A DNA stretch of 64,000 bases from Acridotheres tristis (Eukaryota > Chordata > Aves > Passeriformes > Sturnidae): contig CM072886.1 in NCBI GenBank assembly GCA_037013685.1, positions 69,281,859 through 69,345,858 on the forward strand, given 5' to 3'. This document shows, in pieces, positions 51,926-64,000 of this stretch (the stretch's first letter is position 1; the number at the start of each line of letters is the position of its first letter). The notes below the pieces were generated by a model. That model was not told the DNA's origin, did not search any database, and saw only the letters and a program-made list of their open reading frames with translations. The position numbers and the translations under genes were made by a program.

Positions 51926-54073
51926 TCAGAAGGAAACCCAGCAGCAGAGATAGAGAATGGATTCTATTCTTCAGGTAGATTTTCAGTTTCTTTAACTATG
52001 AAATCTTACTGCTCCTCCTCCAGCTTCCTACCTACTTAGTGTTTAGTGCTCCTATGTTAGCAGATGACCGTGAGTCTTAAAGATAAATTCTCATTCCACT
52101 ACCAAATGCCAGTTCATCCCCAGAACAGACTTATTCTGTAAAATCAAAATAAAGAAAAAAAAAATTAGGAAGGTTACATCCAAGCAACTACTGCATGTGG
52201 AAACCTTGTAGGATGTGGGAGACTGCAGACAGTTCAGGAACCATAGCAGTTATCACCTTTGAGAGAAGTGATGTGTACTGTCTTTGCATGAGCTGTTGTC
52301 AGTGAACTGAAGCAATCCAATGAAGACAAGTTAAAAGCTGCAGAAATTAGATAATTAAATGGAATAGTGAGAGCTTTAAATCCACAGAAAGTGCAGGAGA
52401 AAGAACTGAAAACTAATTGGCTAGTACAAGGCTTCAATGGGGTAATCAAGAAGAATTGCTGAGGGGCTTGGCCATGGAATGGGCACAGAAGCTGCCTACA
52501 GTGTATATCCATAGAGAAACAGCAGAAAGCACAGTAAAGCTGAATGATGAATTACTGAAAACTGACGTGGAAAAGAGAAACTGTGAAATGAATAAAAAAG
52601 CAAGCAGATGCTCTGCTTTCTGGAACTAGGAATAGAATTAGGCAATTGCAGAGGAAGATGAGGAATGCTTCTACAAGAGTTTTGTAGCCCCTTTGTGCAG
52701 ACTTGCATGTCTCAAGACCTGTCTGATGTGCTGGAACACCTGTGAGAGCCTGAGGCATAACAGCATACTGAAACACAGTCTAAGTTCCCTCAACTTTGCA
52801 GCCTACCTGCGTGTGACAGGAGAATTACCATAGGCTTAGTGAAGTTGCAAGTCTCTTCAGTCATTTCAGGGACACAAATTTCTCTACAAATGTGGTAGAA
52901 AAAAAGGTGCTGAAGGTGGAAACAAGAATTTTTCTTATTAAGGGATGGAGAATTCCAGTGCACGTTCATAGTGATGCCTCCATGTTACAGTGATGTTGAT
53001 ACAGGCTAGCAGGGTGCAGATTTCAGATTCTCAGGTAATTTTCAGGTAACTAAAAGAAAATTACAGCACTTTCACAGGCTTATGCATGATTTCCCCTCCT
53101 TGTGTTTGGTTACCCTGCAACAGGATGAGTTTTTACAGCTTTTCTGAAGTGAAATTTAGCTCACCAGTGCTCCTTTCACAGACTTTGTTGAAGAAAACTT
53201 TTTAAGAATATAACCTTTAATATGAAATTTATTCTTTACTGACATACACACATATCTATCCTACAAGCACATATTGGATGTGACTTTGGCTTGCTAATCT
53301 TGAAGAATATTCAGAATACAATAGTAGCTTTTGCAGTTGGTTACTTTGTTTTCGTGCCTCGCCTTGTAATGAAATGGCATAGAACAATTTTGTTTATTTC
53401 CCTGTTATTGGATTGCAGAATCACAATTCAGTTGATTCTTTACCATTACGAGCACAACATGTAAGACTAGGCAAACCACACACAGATACACGTAATGCTC
53501 TGAAACACTGCCATCTTTTGGTGTCTGGGAAATGTATTGTGTAATTTGTTTTGGGTTTCTCACAGGTGTCTTGTAAGAGAGAGCTGTATTATGTGCTCCA
53601 ATGACTTTTATCCTATGCAGCAATGCATTGCATCAAGGAGCCTGGAGAACATCTCCATATTTTGCTATTTACTTTGGTGCTTGGGAAATGCTGTACTAGT
53701 TTCCTTCCTGCACCTATCCAGGAAATGAATGAATATACAGCTCTCTCCTTAGGCAAGAGGAAAAATGACCTGCACATAGGAAAATTGTTTGGTGCTCTGC
53801 AGAAAAATACTTATAAAGACTTAGTGAAGGCTTTATGAGACCCTGTATGGAGCTGCTTTAGGATATGAAGGATAGCAGGTAAATAAGCCTGATGTGAATC
53901 TCATACTTTACCTTGTACCTTTTTAGGAAATGTGCCAAACTTTCTGGAGTTACCCATATCCTCCAATTAATGAGATTTCCATCCTATTTTTATTTACTGA
54001 GCATTTGGGAAGAGTTTTGCGACTTGTCTAGATTTCTGATCCAAATGTTTTTCAGTTCTGCTTGGGACCTTTG
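51926..54073. other. non-coding DNA, no gene seen
   Basis: No recognisable genes or repeats. A CTCF-like CTGCCATCTTTTGG occurs at 53508-53521 (two mismatches to the reversed core), in the same orientation as the pair at 40.5-40.6 kb. Confidence 0.55.
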
Positions 54074-54895
54074 GCTTTTGTGGTGGACTGCCCCCCAAAA
54101 CCTCCTTATCACTCACCTCCTCTGGAGGTGGACAAGGGAGAGAAAATAAAATTAAAAGCTCATGGGCTGAGATAAGGTCAGGAAGATATCACTCACCAAT
54201 TAATGTCACAGGGAGAACAGACTCGACATGGGGAAAAATTAATTTAATTTATTTCCAATCAAATCAGAGTAAGGTAATGAGAAATAACACTGAATCTTAA
54301 AACTCCTCCCTGCCACCCTTCCCTTCTTCCTCGGATCAATTTCACTCACAGTATTCTCTACATCTTCCCCCCCTGCACCAGGAGGGGGCAGGGAATGGGG
54401 GCTGCAGTCAGCCCATGACATATTTATTGATTCTGCTGCTCCTTTCTCCTTAGGAGTAGGATCTTCATATTCATCTCCTGCTCCAGTGTGGGCTGCTCGG
54501 TCCACAGGTCCTGCCAGAAGCCTGCTCTGATTTGGTCTTCCCATGTGCTCACAGCCTTCTTTTCTGGGCTGTGGGGTCATCAGGTGGAACTCTGCTCCAG
54601 TGCGTGGAGCACCTCCTCCCTCTCCTTCCTCACTGATCTCGGTGCCTGCAGGGCTGTTCCTCTCACATTTTCTCACTCCTCTCTTCTCTAGCTGCAATTG
54701 CTTTGGCACAATACTATTCCTCCCTCCTTAAGTCTGTTATCCCAGAGGCCCATCACTGATGGGCTTGGCCTTGGCCAACAGTGGGAATGTTCTGGAGTCA
54801 ATGGGCGTTTGTTCTGTTGGGCATGGGGGAAGCTTCTCACAGAAGGTGCCCCTGTAGCTCCACAGCTACAAAAACCTTGGTGTGTAAGCAGCTTT
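54074..54895 (-). mobile_element. solo ERVL-type LTR, minus orientation, exact 5-bp target-site duplication
   Basis: The element spans 54079 (TGTGGTGGACTGCCCCCC) to 54890 (GGTGTGTAAGCA), 812 bp with TG...CA ends, and is flanked by exact GCTTT repeats at 54074-54078 and 54891-54895. Read on the minus strand, it has the layout of a bird LTR that I recognise: AAGGTTTTTGTAGC near the start, GAAGCTTCCCCCATG, a weak TATA-like ACTTAAGGAG near 54725, a long G/A-rich middle, and an AATAAA at 54253-54248. No gag, pol or env lies next to it, so it is a solo LTR. An open minus frame of about 156 codons (54709-54239) lies wholly inside; it starts at GTG, has no domain that I know, and is probably a property of the LTR sequence. 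Confidence 0.85.
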
Positions 54896-57800
54896 AGACT
54901 GGGCAGTTTAGGAATGAAGCCTGGAAATAGGAAGGAAGGAACACTAGGAGCAAGTCCCTGCCATGCTGAGACCAAACAGAGGAATTACAGGGTTTTCTCT
55001 CCATGCTGAACACAATCAGGGAAACTGTGAAAGTGATCTGAATCCTTCCCAAGAGCTCTGTTGTGTCCTTACCTGACTGCTTCCCTGGCAAGTGTAGCAT
55101 TTTGGGAGATGATTAAGGTGACTATAAAGTAGGGCTGTAATCAGGAAAAAGAAAAAGGATATAGTATTGTATTTGTATTGACTAGACTCAACTTTCTTTT
55201 CCTCTGTGCAGATTTTTTTGAGGAGTTAACTCTGTTACTAAAGATTTAGGTCAATGCAGGAAAAAGCGAAATTAGGCTCTCTGATGCAAATGTCACATGC
55301 CATGGTAACACCTCTCAAAGAGCAGACTGAAATATGTGACAGAAGAATGAGATGCTCAGACTTACTATACTAATAGATGCTTACTGATATGTTATTGTAT
55401 AAGAATGCAAGTTGGTAGAATTTTTCTTGGCAGAGAACCAGTAGAAATTGTCACATTAAATTACGAGTATCTACTTTAATTTTCTCCTTTTGACATCCTC
55501 CTATTGATTTGGTCCAAGTGACTTCATTCAATAATTCTATGGAAGGAAAACCAAGCAGTCTAGTTGCTTAAATAGCATTTATATATCAATATAGTTTTTA
55601 ATACACGGGATTTCAGTCTGTCAGGACTCAAGTTATTTACCAAAGTACATAATTAAAAAAACTGAAAAAAACAAACAACCCCCCCAAAACCAAACACCAA
55701 CAAAAATGTGTTTTAGCATGTAGCCTGTCTGGAAATCAGCTGTAGCATGGAAATGCCTTTTTCTCAGGACCATCCAGATTGCACTTTTCCAGCAGTAGTG
55801 CTATTATATACACATGGTTTTAGAGAGGATCTACCTCCTTGATTATTTCCTGTAATCAAAATGAAGTAAATAGAGATTATATGGCAGGAGGGAACTTTTA
55901 CCCTATGGCAACCTTCTAATATGATGAGATTATCACTTATCCACAGAAGTAATTGCAAATGAGAGGTTATTTGTGAAGCTGTTTGGAGGCATCGTACCAA
56001 AACAGAAGGAATGATCTGAATATTTTCTGAATAGGATGACTTAATATATAAGTATCTTCTGATGAAGAAAAGTTTTATGTATTATCTCTTCATAAGAACT
56101 GATTACAATATTAGCAAAGCTTTAATGTATCTATTTTATTGCTCTATGTACATTTTGAAAATGTAGTTTGTGATTGTAATGCCTTCTTTGGAGGAGAAGT
56201 GAAAATGAAGTCTTAGTAATTTGTGAGGTAAGTCGGAATGGGAAGTCTGTTCTCTCTCTAACCCAGGCAATTTTATTTCATGAAATAATGCTGAGTTTAC
56301 TCCAACACTTCCAACAGAACCAGTTGTCAATGGCATTTTTGTTCCCTTCCTTGTCTTTACAGCTGTGTTCTGATCCTACCAGCCCCAATGCAGTGACAGC
56401 ATTTCAGGAGTTGCTGTTTTTGCATCTGTAGGTGAATGTAATTATTAATAATGTTATAGGGGTTGGAAGGATTAATAAGAAATTAATTCAGGAACTCACT
56501 GTATGCCACTTTTTGGGCAGAGTTTCTTTGCTCTTTGCTTTCTTTGCTCTTGTAGGGAAGAACTGGTGTGAATATGCACAGCTCACATTCTAATGTGTAA
56601 TGATTACTGTCACACCCTAAATTTGTGAGGTCTCATCTAGTTAATGCATGATTATAATGGTTCAGTATTGATAATAACCAGAAAGTTGTCCATTAAACAT
56701 TCATTGGTAGGCTGGCTAGTGTACAAGGGAGGGAATGTTTGGATGAAGACATGGAACAGTAAAGAGAAATTTAAGCAGAGTTCAAAGAAATGTGGTCTCT
56801 CGTGTAATCTACACACTTTGTCACACATGGATTATTGTGCCCAGTGAACTTCAGAAGGAAACATCCAGCCCAGCCTGCTAGACACCAGAAGACCCTATAT
56901 GAAGAATTTATGTACAAAGTTTAAGACTAATTAGTTCTCCTGTTACCTTAGTAGTGCTAATTCATTTAAATGGATTTGATGGAGCACAGTTTGATCAAAA
57001 AAGGATCAGAGAGAGATGGTCATTGACAGCTGCTGATGGGAGGAACAGAAGTCAGGAGATTTATTCCTTTCTTCCCCTGTCCTGTTGGGTCTCTGAGAAT
57101 TAGTGTTTGTAATGATAGCAGGCTTCAGAAGAGGCTTGCTGCAGTAACTAACTTATGATCCTGATTAATTTTCTATAACTCTGTAAACTGTAAATAAATG
57201 GATTAAAGAGCCATTTGATCTTCAAGAAGAGGTTTAAAGTGGCTTTGATGACTATGTACCTAGGGGAATACAATGGATTATCATGAATAATTGATTAAAG
57301 AAGAGAGAACATTAAATTGATGTTATATGTGAACACATAAAATTTACAATTTGTGCATGTGACTTCTATGTGTGCATAAGTGCAGAAACCCATATGCAAA
57401 AGTAGGTGTATAAAAGTATACATTACCATTTATTTAATTTCTTTCCTTTATAGTTAGGAAATGAGAGATGAGATGTTGCTCAGTTAAACTGTAATTGCAT
57501 TTGGAGATGGAGCAGCATGCTACTAAACTCTAGGTGAAGTTCAGGCAACAGACAAATTTCTGTCAATCAGACACGCTGTATTCATTAGTAAGACTGTCTG
57601 AATGTAAAAGGCAGCACAATAACTGCAATCCCGTGTGAGCTAAAGAACTCACTGATGATTCAGAAGGTGGTGTAAATGCTAATATACATTGGAAATCTCG
57701 TACCATAAATAAGAGCAATGAAAACAAGGTTGTTCTTGCTGTATTCCCTGCTGTGTCTTAGTTTGGACACCAACATCTCAATCTGCTATGGGCGTGTGCT

Positions 57801-58916
57801 CAAAAAGAGACCTCTGAGGAAAAAATCTTAAAAACATGTGGGGCAAATAATAAGGGAAGAAAACGATCAAAGAGCTGCCCCCTCCAGATTGCTTGATGGA
57901 AGAACATAAAGAATTGTCCTCAGCTTTTAGAAGATCATATTTTAAAGTCCCACATGACCAGAAATTAAAACAATATAACATAACCTTGAGATTAGTTTTG
58001 TGACCTCGTCAGATTAAACAATTGGCTGTCCTGCTTTGTAAATTGAATTTCAGTTTGCAGTGTACTAGGTCAGCAGTGCTGTATAAATTGGCTAAAATAA
58101 GGATTGAAATGGAAACAAGTCAGTGTTGACCTTAGTCCTGTGAAGGCTAGCTTACAGGAACCGAAGTGAAACTATGTATTTTTAGCTCTCAATTTCTTTC
58201 ATTCTCTTATGGTTGATTTTACGGATTCATTTTTCCTTCCCCTCATTTTAGTAATGACTCTGTGGAATAGGGAAGGTTGAATATAGCTTGGGAAGGGGAA
58301 GAGGGAAGTGGTGTTTGTGCCTTATGGCACTTACTTTCTTGCATCTGTGATGGTACTTTCAGTTTTGTCAGTTTCACAGTTTAAATGATAGTTTTACAGA
58401 TAATACAAATGTTAAATGATATAAACCAATTCATTCCTTGCTTTTGCTCCTCTCCTGCATATATTCCCTGCCCAGGCGTCATTGCTGTTTAAAATTAAGT
58501 GGAGAGAGAAGGATTTATTTTGCACCAGGGCTTTGGGAAATCTAGAAAGCAGCTGTTCACTTCCACTAGAGCAACAGAGACGGCATAGAGTGTCCTCTGG
58601 GAACTGACATTGAGTATAGTACTGCATTATAAATACCATTTCCTAAATACAGACTTGGCTCCCTGAGGCTGATGAATAGACCCATGCTATCTTAGTGCAG
58701 GGAGCTAAAGAACAACATTTTCCTCACTTTCAGAGCAGGGGAAGGTGTCTTAGAGCATTTCTTTTACTTTACTGACTGTGTATATGGCTGGATAGATCTT
58801 TAGCAATCACTTATGGAACTGACCTTGATGCTTGCAGTGGCATCATAATTTCCTACTGAGGTGAGCTGTAATTAGGGGTGCAGATCCTGCACAGTGAGTT
58901 GGGCAAAATCCCACAT
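54896..58916. other. non-coding DNA, no gene seen
   Basis: No gene recognised. A simple A/C tract lies at 55.65-55.71 kb. Frames are below about 80 codons and overlap on both strands. Confidence 0.6.
55654..55706. repeat. A/C-rich low-complexity tract
   Basis: A runs followed by ACAAACAACCCCCCC and CAAAACCAAACACCAAC. Simple-sequence DNA of about 50 bp. Confidence 0.8.
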
Positions 58917-59591
58917 GTGGGTCAGGACAATCACCAGCACAAATACAAGCTGGGGGAGAAGGGGTTAAGGGCAGCCCTGAGGAGAAGGACTCGGACTCTT
59001 GGTTGACCAAGAGCTTGACATGGCCTGGCAGTATGCACTTGAAGCCCAGAAAGCCAACTATGTCCTGGCTGCATCAAAAGAGTTTTGGACAACAGATCTA
59101 GGGAGGTGATTCTGCCCTGAAGTACTGTGCTCAGCTGTGGAGCCTCTGGTATAGGAAGCACATCAGCCTGCTGGAGGGAGTCCGGAGAAGGGCTGTGAAA
59201 ATGGTCAGAGGGTTAGAGCACTTCTCTGAAGACAGGCTGAGAGAGTTGGGATTGTTCAGTTCTGGAGAAAAGAAGGCTCTGGAGTGATCTTATAGAACTT
59301 TCCAGTACCTAAAGGTGACCCACAAAAAAACCAGAGAGGAACTTTTTACAAGTGATAGGACAAGCAGGAATGGCTTCACACTGAAAGAGAGTAGGCTTAG
59401 ATTAGATATTAAGAAGAAATTCTTTACTGTGAGGGTGGTGAGACACCAGGACAACTTGCCCAGAGAAAGAGGGTTCAAAGCCAGATTTTATGGGGCCTTG
59501 AGCAACCTGGTCTAGTGGAAGGTGTTTCTGCTGATGGCAGGGGAGCTGGAACTAGGTTGCTTCCAACTCAAACAATTCTGTGGTTCTCTAA
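58917..59591 (+). mobile_element. 5'-truncated CR1 LINE, plus orientation, with 3' tail
   Basis: The sequence follows the CR1 3' part in sense orientation: GGGGGAGAAGGGGTTAAGGG, GGGAGGTGATTCTGCCC, GAGAGAGTTGGGATTGTTCA, then the untranslated region (CTTAGATTAGATATTAAGAA, TTCTTTACTGTGAGGGTGGT, GAGCAACCTGGTCTAGTGGA) and a tail ATTCTGTGGTTCTCT at about 59575-59589, which resembles the CR1 octamer ATTCTRTG. The reverse-transcriptase end of ORF2 is present but broken by stops. About 675 bp of the roughly 4.5-kb full element remain. This is the best-preserved CR1 in the window. Confidence 0.95.
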
Positions 59592-62500
59592 CCCTTTCCA
59601 GCGGAGCGAGAAGATAGATGTGAATTTGCACCCTTCTGTACCTCTGGGCTTAGGCATTGGTTTGATGCATAGCCCCATATAAATGGCTCCACAGCATCTC
59701 TGCATCACATTGCTGGTTTGTGAACTGGAGCCTAAACATCCTCATAGTACTGTGGGGATATCTCATAGGACTGCGGGGATACAGTAAGCCACATTAAATG
59801 TCTGTTGGCTTCACAGTGTGCCTCTCTATTCTTATCCATCTGAAATAACTTTCCAGGCTCATTTGGAGAGTTAAATGCCTCTTGGATAATAGAAAGGATT
59901 TAACTTTGTTAAACCAATACAAACTAAAATGGGCGGTAAGTAACTGGGTAAGTTCCCACTGGCTGCTGAAAATACTCCTCATTAAAGAACACTCATGTCT
60001 TTGGGTACTTGTATCCCTTTTGTGTTCCCTTTTCTTCAGTAAGATATAACTCTGTCTGTATTTTGTATTTTCATGCACCTGTTCACCACCAGATATTGTC
60101 TGAGGAGGTAAGGAAGTGAAGCAGACAGCACTGTGCAGCTCCCTGTGTCATCTGTGAAAAGCCTCCTGTGAATCACAGTTGAGCAGACATGTCCTCTCTT
60201 TAGAGAAAGCATCCTAAAACAAGACTGTGCTGTTAGGAGACAAACAAGCTGTAGGAGGAAGTGTGATTATTTTCTCCTTAATAATTCTTAAGTGTGTCTT
60301 TTTTACTCTGAGCTCTTCGTAATTAATCACAAGAGCATAAGCATTCAAAATGTACAGCTGTATGATGATTTTGTTCCTGAAGATTTGAAATTGCAGTAGC
60401 TGGCAGTATCTTAGCCCCCAGATGAGCTACATTGCAGTTGAAACTTTGGAATCTCCTGTCCCTGTCAAGGTCACTTCCATGCTGTGACACAAGCCCAAGA
60501 TCCAGAGTTCAGCACACAGAGCAGAGATACAGGCAGTAAAGCAAGAAACAAGAGAGAATCCTGGTTGTACCTTCTGCATGAGGAAAGAAAGAAGTTGCAA
60601 TAGGTAAATACAATTTTTCACAGGCTGGTGGGATTAAGTTAGAATTTAAAAGAAGGCATACTGTTTGTAATTGAAGATTTTTATAATCTCTTGATATACC
60701 TCCTCAATTAAAACTTTATAAATTAATTCCCAAAATTCATTCTTTCCCTCTCATTTTGCAGTGCATTTCCTGGTTATCAGGAAGACAGCACCTACCAATT
60801 GCTATTGGAGTCAATAAAAGCAACCATAATGTTTGCCTTTGATTAATAATGTCTGTGCAGGGGATTCTCTCGTGTGAATCTGTCCCTTGATTTTTATTAG
60901 AGAAATGGATATTTAGAGCAGTGCTATTTCCACATATTGTAAAAACCAGTCAACCAAATTAAACTTGTGTTTAAAACCTGATTCCCACCATTAAGGAAAC
61001 TGTAGTGTAGATGGAAATTTAGGAGGAACCAGCTGGAAATTGAGTGTTTTTTCTTATGAAGAATTTAAATAATATTTCATAATTTCTCAAAATGTTCAGC
61101 AGAAATCTCAGTTTTTATTTGACAAAGTGAATAATTACTTTTTTTACCTAGCAAGACAGAGTAGTTGTTGAGAAAAGAATGCACTTTCTGGAATGATAAC
61201 GATTTAACAACAATAGTAATAATAACAATGACACAACAGGTTTGAGCTGATGGGAAGGCTGTTGGAACAGGATGAGTGGGATGGAAAAGAGGTTAGAACA
61301 GGAGACAAAGCAAAACAGATGGGTAGTTCTGAACATTGAGGTTCCTAGGACCTGTGTCACCAAATAGCTTTGCAACAGCAATTAAAATTACCACCACCTC
61401 CAGAAAAAAAATCACAGAACCCTTCTCACTCTTCTTTCATTTGAAAGTGTTGCCTCTTTGTGCTTTGTACAACCAGATATCTTTTGCTTTCTGATTAGTA
61501 AAGAAGTTCCCTTACAGTATTGGTCTCCTCTTTTCCCTTGGGCCATGGTCAGGTGAGCTGATGGGACACAGGACGGAACACGTCTGTACAATAGTGCAAT
61601 AATGTCACTTCTACTGGTACTGAATATGGATTTTCAGGTTACTGTACCATCCATGCTCCCTGTCTGAGTGCATTGTTTAATGCTTCATAGCCATTTCCCT
61701 TGGAAATAAAATCAGAAATGATGATTCAAGTTATGCTAAAAAGTGCTGATCTCGTGTTTGCAGCTTTGCTATTTCCCTTGAGCGTAGGCAGGACAGAGCT
61801 CTTAGTGGGAGCTGTGACTTGCCCCAAGGCAAAATTAGGACAAGGAAGCCCATGTGCTGCTTTTCCTTTCCTTCTTTGAGTGTGTCCTGTCTCTTTGGAG
61901 CAAAGTATTTCTGGTGTATTGCCGACACTAAATGAAAGCAAACAGGGCTGATGGGCAAGTTGCAAAGAGTTTAGCTCAACCAAGCATTCCAGGGTTATTT
62001 CTTATTAATTATTGAGAGTGTCTTTGTGCTGGAAATGGTGGAATACACGGAGGATAATGTGAGCTAGAGAACACGCAGTATAACTGAGTCACTGTATTAC
62101 TCTTCCACCAAATGCAGTTTAGTGATGAAGGGTGAGAGGGGTTTTAGTGTCATCATGCCTGTGAGTCAGGCATGTGCAGACACACTGACTTCACGCAGCT
62201 TCCAGAGCACACACTTGGGATGACTTTTTACATGAGAAAGCCGGTGCTTACTTGATCCTGCTAAAACCTGGCTGTCAGGTGGCATGAAGAATCACAGGCT
62301 AACACTTTCCTCCTCTGTGTCTGGTCCTCCCAGTGTCGGAACTGGTAGTGTCAGTTTCCTTAAGGAAAAACTTGTTCTGGATTCTGTTTTTTCCAGTCTA
62401 TTGTAGCATATGGGACTGTGAGAAATTAATTCACTGCTGAGCTGTGCTGTCCTCTCAAACTGAGTGGAATTCAAGCTGATGACTTAAAAGGGAAAAACAT

Positions 62501-62769
62501 ATAGGTTATTGGCAGTCATGTGGCATCAGTGCTTTGAACCTGTAAGAATGAGTCTTCTAAATTCTTCTCCCTACAAAATCAGTGAATGAAGTGTTTAATT
62601 CTTTCATAGCAGAGTCAAAAGGTCTGTTCACAGGACGGTTTCATCTGGAATAGAAATTGCTGTAGGACAAAATCAGGGCAGATATAAATTTTACAGTGAG
62701 AGGGATGCAGTAAGAGAGTGCATGATGTGAGTCACACGTACAAGCACCAAGAGAATGTGCTCTGAATAA
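59592..62769. other. non-coding DNA, no gene seen
   Basis: No gene or repeat recognised beyond short AAT/AAC-type runs near 61.2 kb. Frames are short on both strands. Confidence 0.6.
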
Positions 62770-63171
62770 GCTGCATTTGCAAGGAGGTTTAAAAGACGAA
62801 CAATGGCACCCAGTTTTCAAAATAGAGGTGGCATAGAGCCCTTTCAGGTGCCCTCCATCTCCTGTACTCTGGCTGCTCTTCCAGAAGGTTGTGCCATGTG
62901 TGTCAATCCCATGAGGATGTCTTACATACCTTGGGGCATCTCAAATGGCATTTCACACTTATGTTCAGGTAGCCAAAACCCTGTGAATGACAATTCCACA
63001 GAGTGCTTAGATGGAACTGTGGGGACTGACCCAGCTTTTTGTTCTATATTAGTAATTCCTCCTAACATTTCTTTGTTCTGCATCACTGAAGTAAAAGCAG
63101 CCTTTACCACAGGTTATTGCACAGTTATGCCTGTCCCCACTGTGGGGCAAGGTAGAAACAGTAACTTCTAA
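62770..63171 (+). pseudogene. cysteine-rich open frame, possible retroviral envelope surface-domain relic
   Basis: The frame is open from 62770 (after a TAA) to TAA at 63169-63171. Its first ATG at 62803 gives 122 residues. Seen directly: eight cysteines (21, 30, 33, 54, 68, 80, 93, 106), two N-glycosylation sequons (N64-S-T and N88-I-S), and a stretch PPNISLFC (86-93) with a further cysteine 13 residues later and then proline-rich residues. This spacing is like the C-terminal part of some gammaretrovirus-type envelope surface subunits, which is the basis of the guess. No signal peptide, furin site, fusion peptide or transmembrane helix is in this frame, and no LTR, gag or pol was found beside it. 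If viral, it is an isolated, truncated and old fragment. It could also be a chance frame or another secreted-type domain. Confidence 0.3.
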
Positions 63172-64000
63172 CTGAGGTTTGAAAAGTGAATAAATCTTAC
63201 TGCCACATTAGGAGATTTATTAAAAACACAGTAGATGTTTTTAATCTCTGCTTGAACCACACTTCAGAACCTTTGACTGAGTAAAAGGATAACAACACTT
63301 TTTGCTAAATTATCAAAAAGATCCTAAAAGCAAGAGTTCCAGATTACAGTAGTATTTTCTTGTCCAGACAGTTAAAAGAAGAGCTGCATTAATTGTGTGC
63401 TAATCAGTGACTTAAGACAGTGGTTAACATTACCATAAATAATTAATAATTCTTGGACTTGAATTTGAATAATGAAACGTATTTGTGTCATATTTATATG
63501 TCTCATTATCTCTTCTTATTGTTCTCTTTTTTCTTATCAAGATAATAAATTCAGTTCTTCACAACTGTTCTGCTCCTTTTCTTCTCAAGGTACTCAGATT
63601 CCTCTCTGTGAATAATAGTTGCTTTTTAAAGCAGTTGTGTGTGCAGCAAAGGGCAATGCACTGGTATTTGGAGAATCCAAAGTTTTCAAATAATTAGATT
63701 GAGATGGGGAATTTTGTCTTGTTTATATGTCCACAAAGTGCTGTTTTTCTATTCTGTACAGGGCCATTAGTCATTTTAGCATCTGAGTGCCTTCTGGCAC
63801 TGCAATAAGCAGTGTCCTTAGTGTTTTGAGGTCCCTGAGTTCCTCTAGATCAAAAGCAGAGTCAGACATTGCATTTCTTTTGTTTTTCTAGCTACACTAG
63901 GGACCAGTGAAGACACTGGATTTGATCCTCCCAGCTGAGCTGGAAACTTCAGAGTTACAAAATCTCCTTTACACTGGCTTTACAATATGTTGCTGTTTTG
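63172..64000. other. non-coding DNA, no gene seen
   Basis: AT-rich sequence with no recognisable gene, repeat or regulatory structure up to the window end. The short + frame at 63485-63697 is hydrophobic because the DNA is T-rich. Confidence 0.6.

Noticed and set aside
54239..54709. 156-codon minus-strand frame as a gene
   Set aside because: It lies wholly inside an LTR, starts at GTG and matches no known domain; it is annotated only as part of the LTR.
1..64000. CRISPR arrays, bacterial operons, tRNA or rRNA genes
   Set aside because: No regularly spaced repeats with unique spacers, no clustered same-strand long frames, and no recognisable tRNA A/B boxes with cloverleaf or rRNA signature; the window is vertebrate-like non-coding DNA.

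Overview
The window looks like vertebrate, most probably avian, non-coding DNA. The main evidence is the repeats. CR1 LINE fragments occur in both orientations, and one of them (58.9-59.6 kb) ends in the ATTCTRTG-like octamer typical of CR1 3' ends. Four solo LTR-like elements resemble bird endogenous retroviruses. Faint ancient amniote repeats are also present, while Alu, L1 and other mammalian-specific repeats are absent. Base composition is AT-rich, with no CpG island, tRNA, rRNA, CRISPR array or bacterial operon structure. A passerine or other neoavian bird is an inference; the species cannot be named from this sequence.

No convincing multi-exon host gene is visible on either strand. Almost all open frames are short, many begin at non-ATG codons, and none gave a family that I recognise with confidence. 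The window is therefore either a gene desert or part of a very long intron.

Layout: 0-5.1 kb is unique AT-rich DNA. A solo LTR lies at 5.11-5.53 kb on the + strand, with a TATA box, a splice-donor-like site, a polyadenylation signal and an exact 5-bp target-site duplication. The 10.6-12.8 kb stretch is a small retroelement cluster: a probable minus-strand LTR, a minus-strand CR1 3' end and a plus-strand LTR. A 64-bp tandem duplication lies at 20.7 kb. A possible degraded minus-strand coding sequence lies at 22.6-23.4 kb. A minus-strand CR1 lies at 25.2-25.7 kb. From 25.7 to 54 kb recognisable young repeats are almost absent. That stretch holds old relics (an ancient CR1 at 33.8-34.2 kb, MIR-like pieces at 41.6 and 51.9 kb, an amniote-wide repeat at 42.4 kb), two CTCF-like motifs at 40.5-40.6 kb and a candidate terminal exon at 28.7 kb. 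A minus-strand LTR with an exact 5-bp duplication occupies 54.08-54.89 kb. A 5'-truncated plus-strand CR1 occupies 58.9-59.6 kb. A cysteine-rich open frame at 62.8-63.2 kb may be a retroviral envelope relic.

The features do not form one working system. The strongest results are the LTR insertions, whose ends and target-site duplications can be read directly. The exon, pseudogene and envelope-like calls are hypotheses that need homology searches or RNA data.
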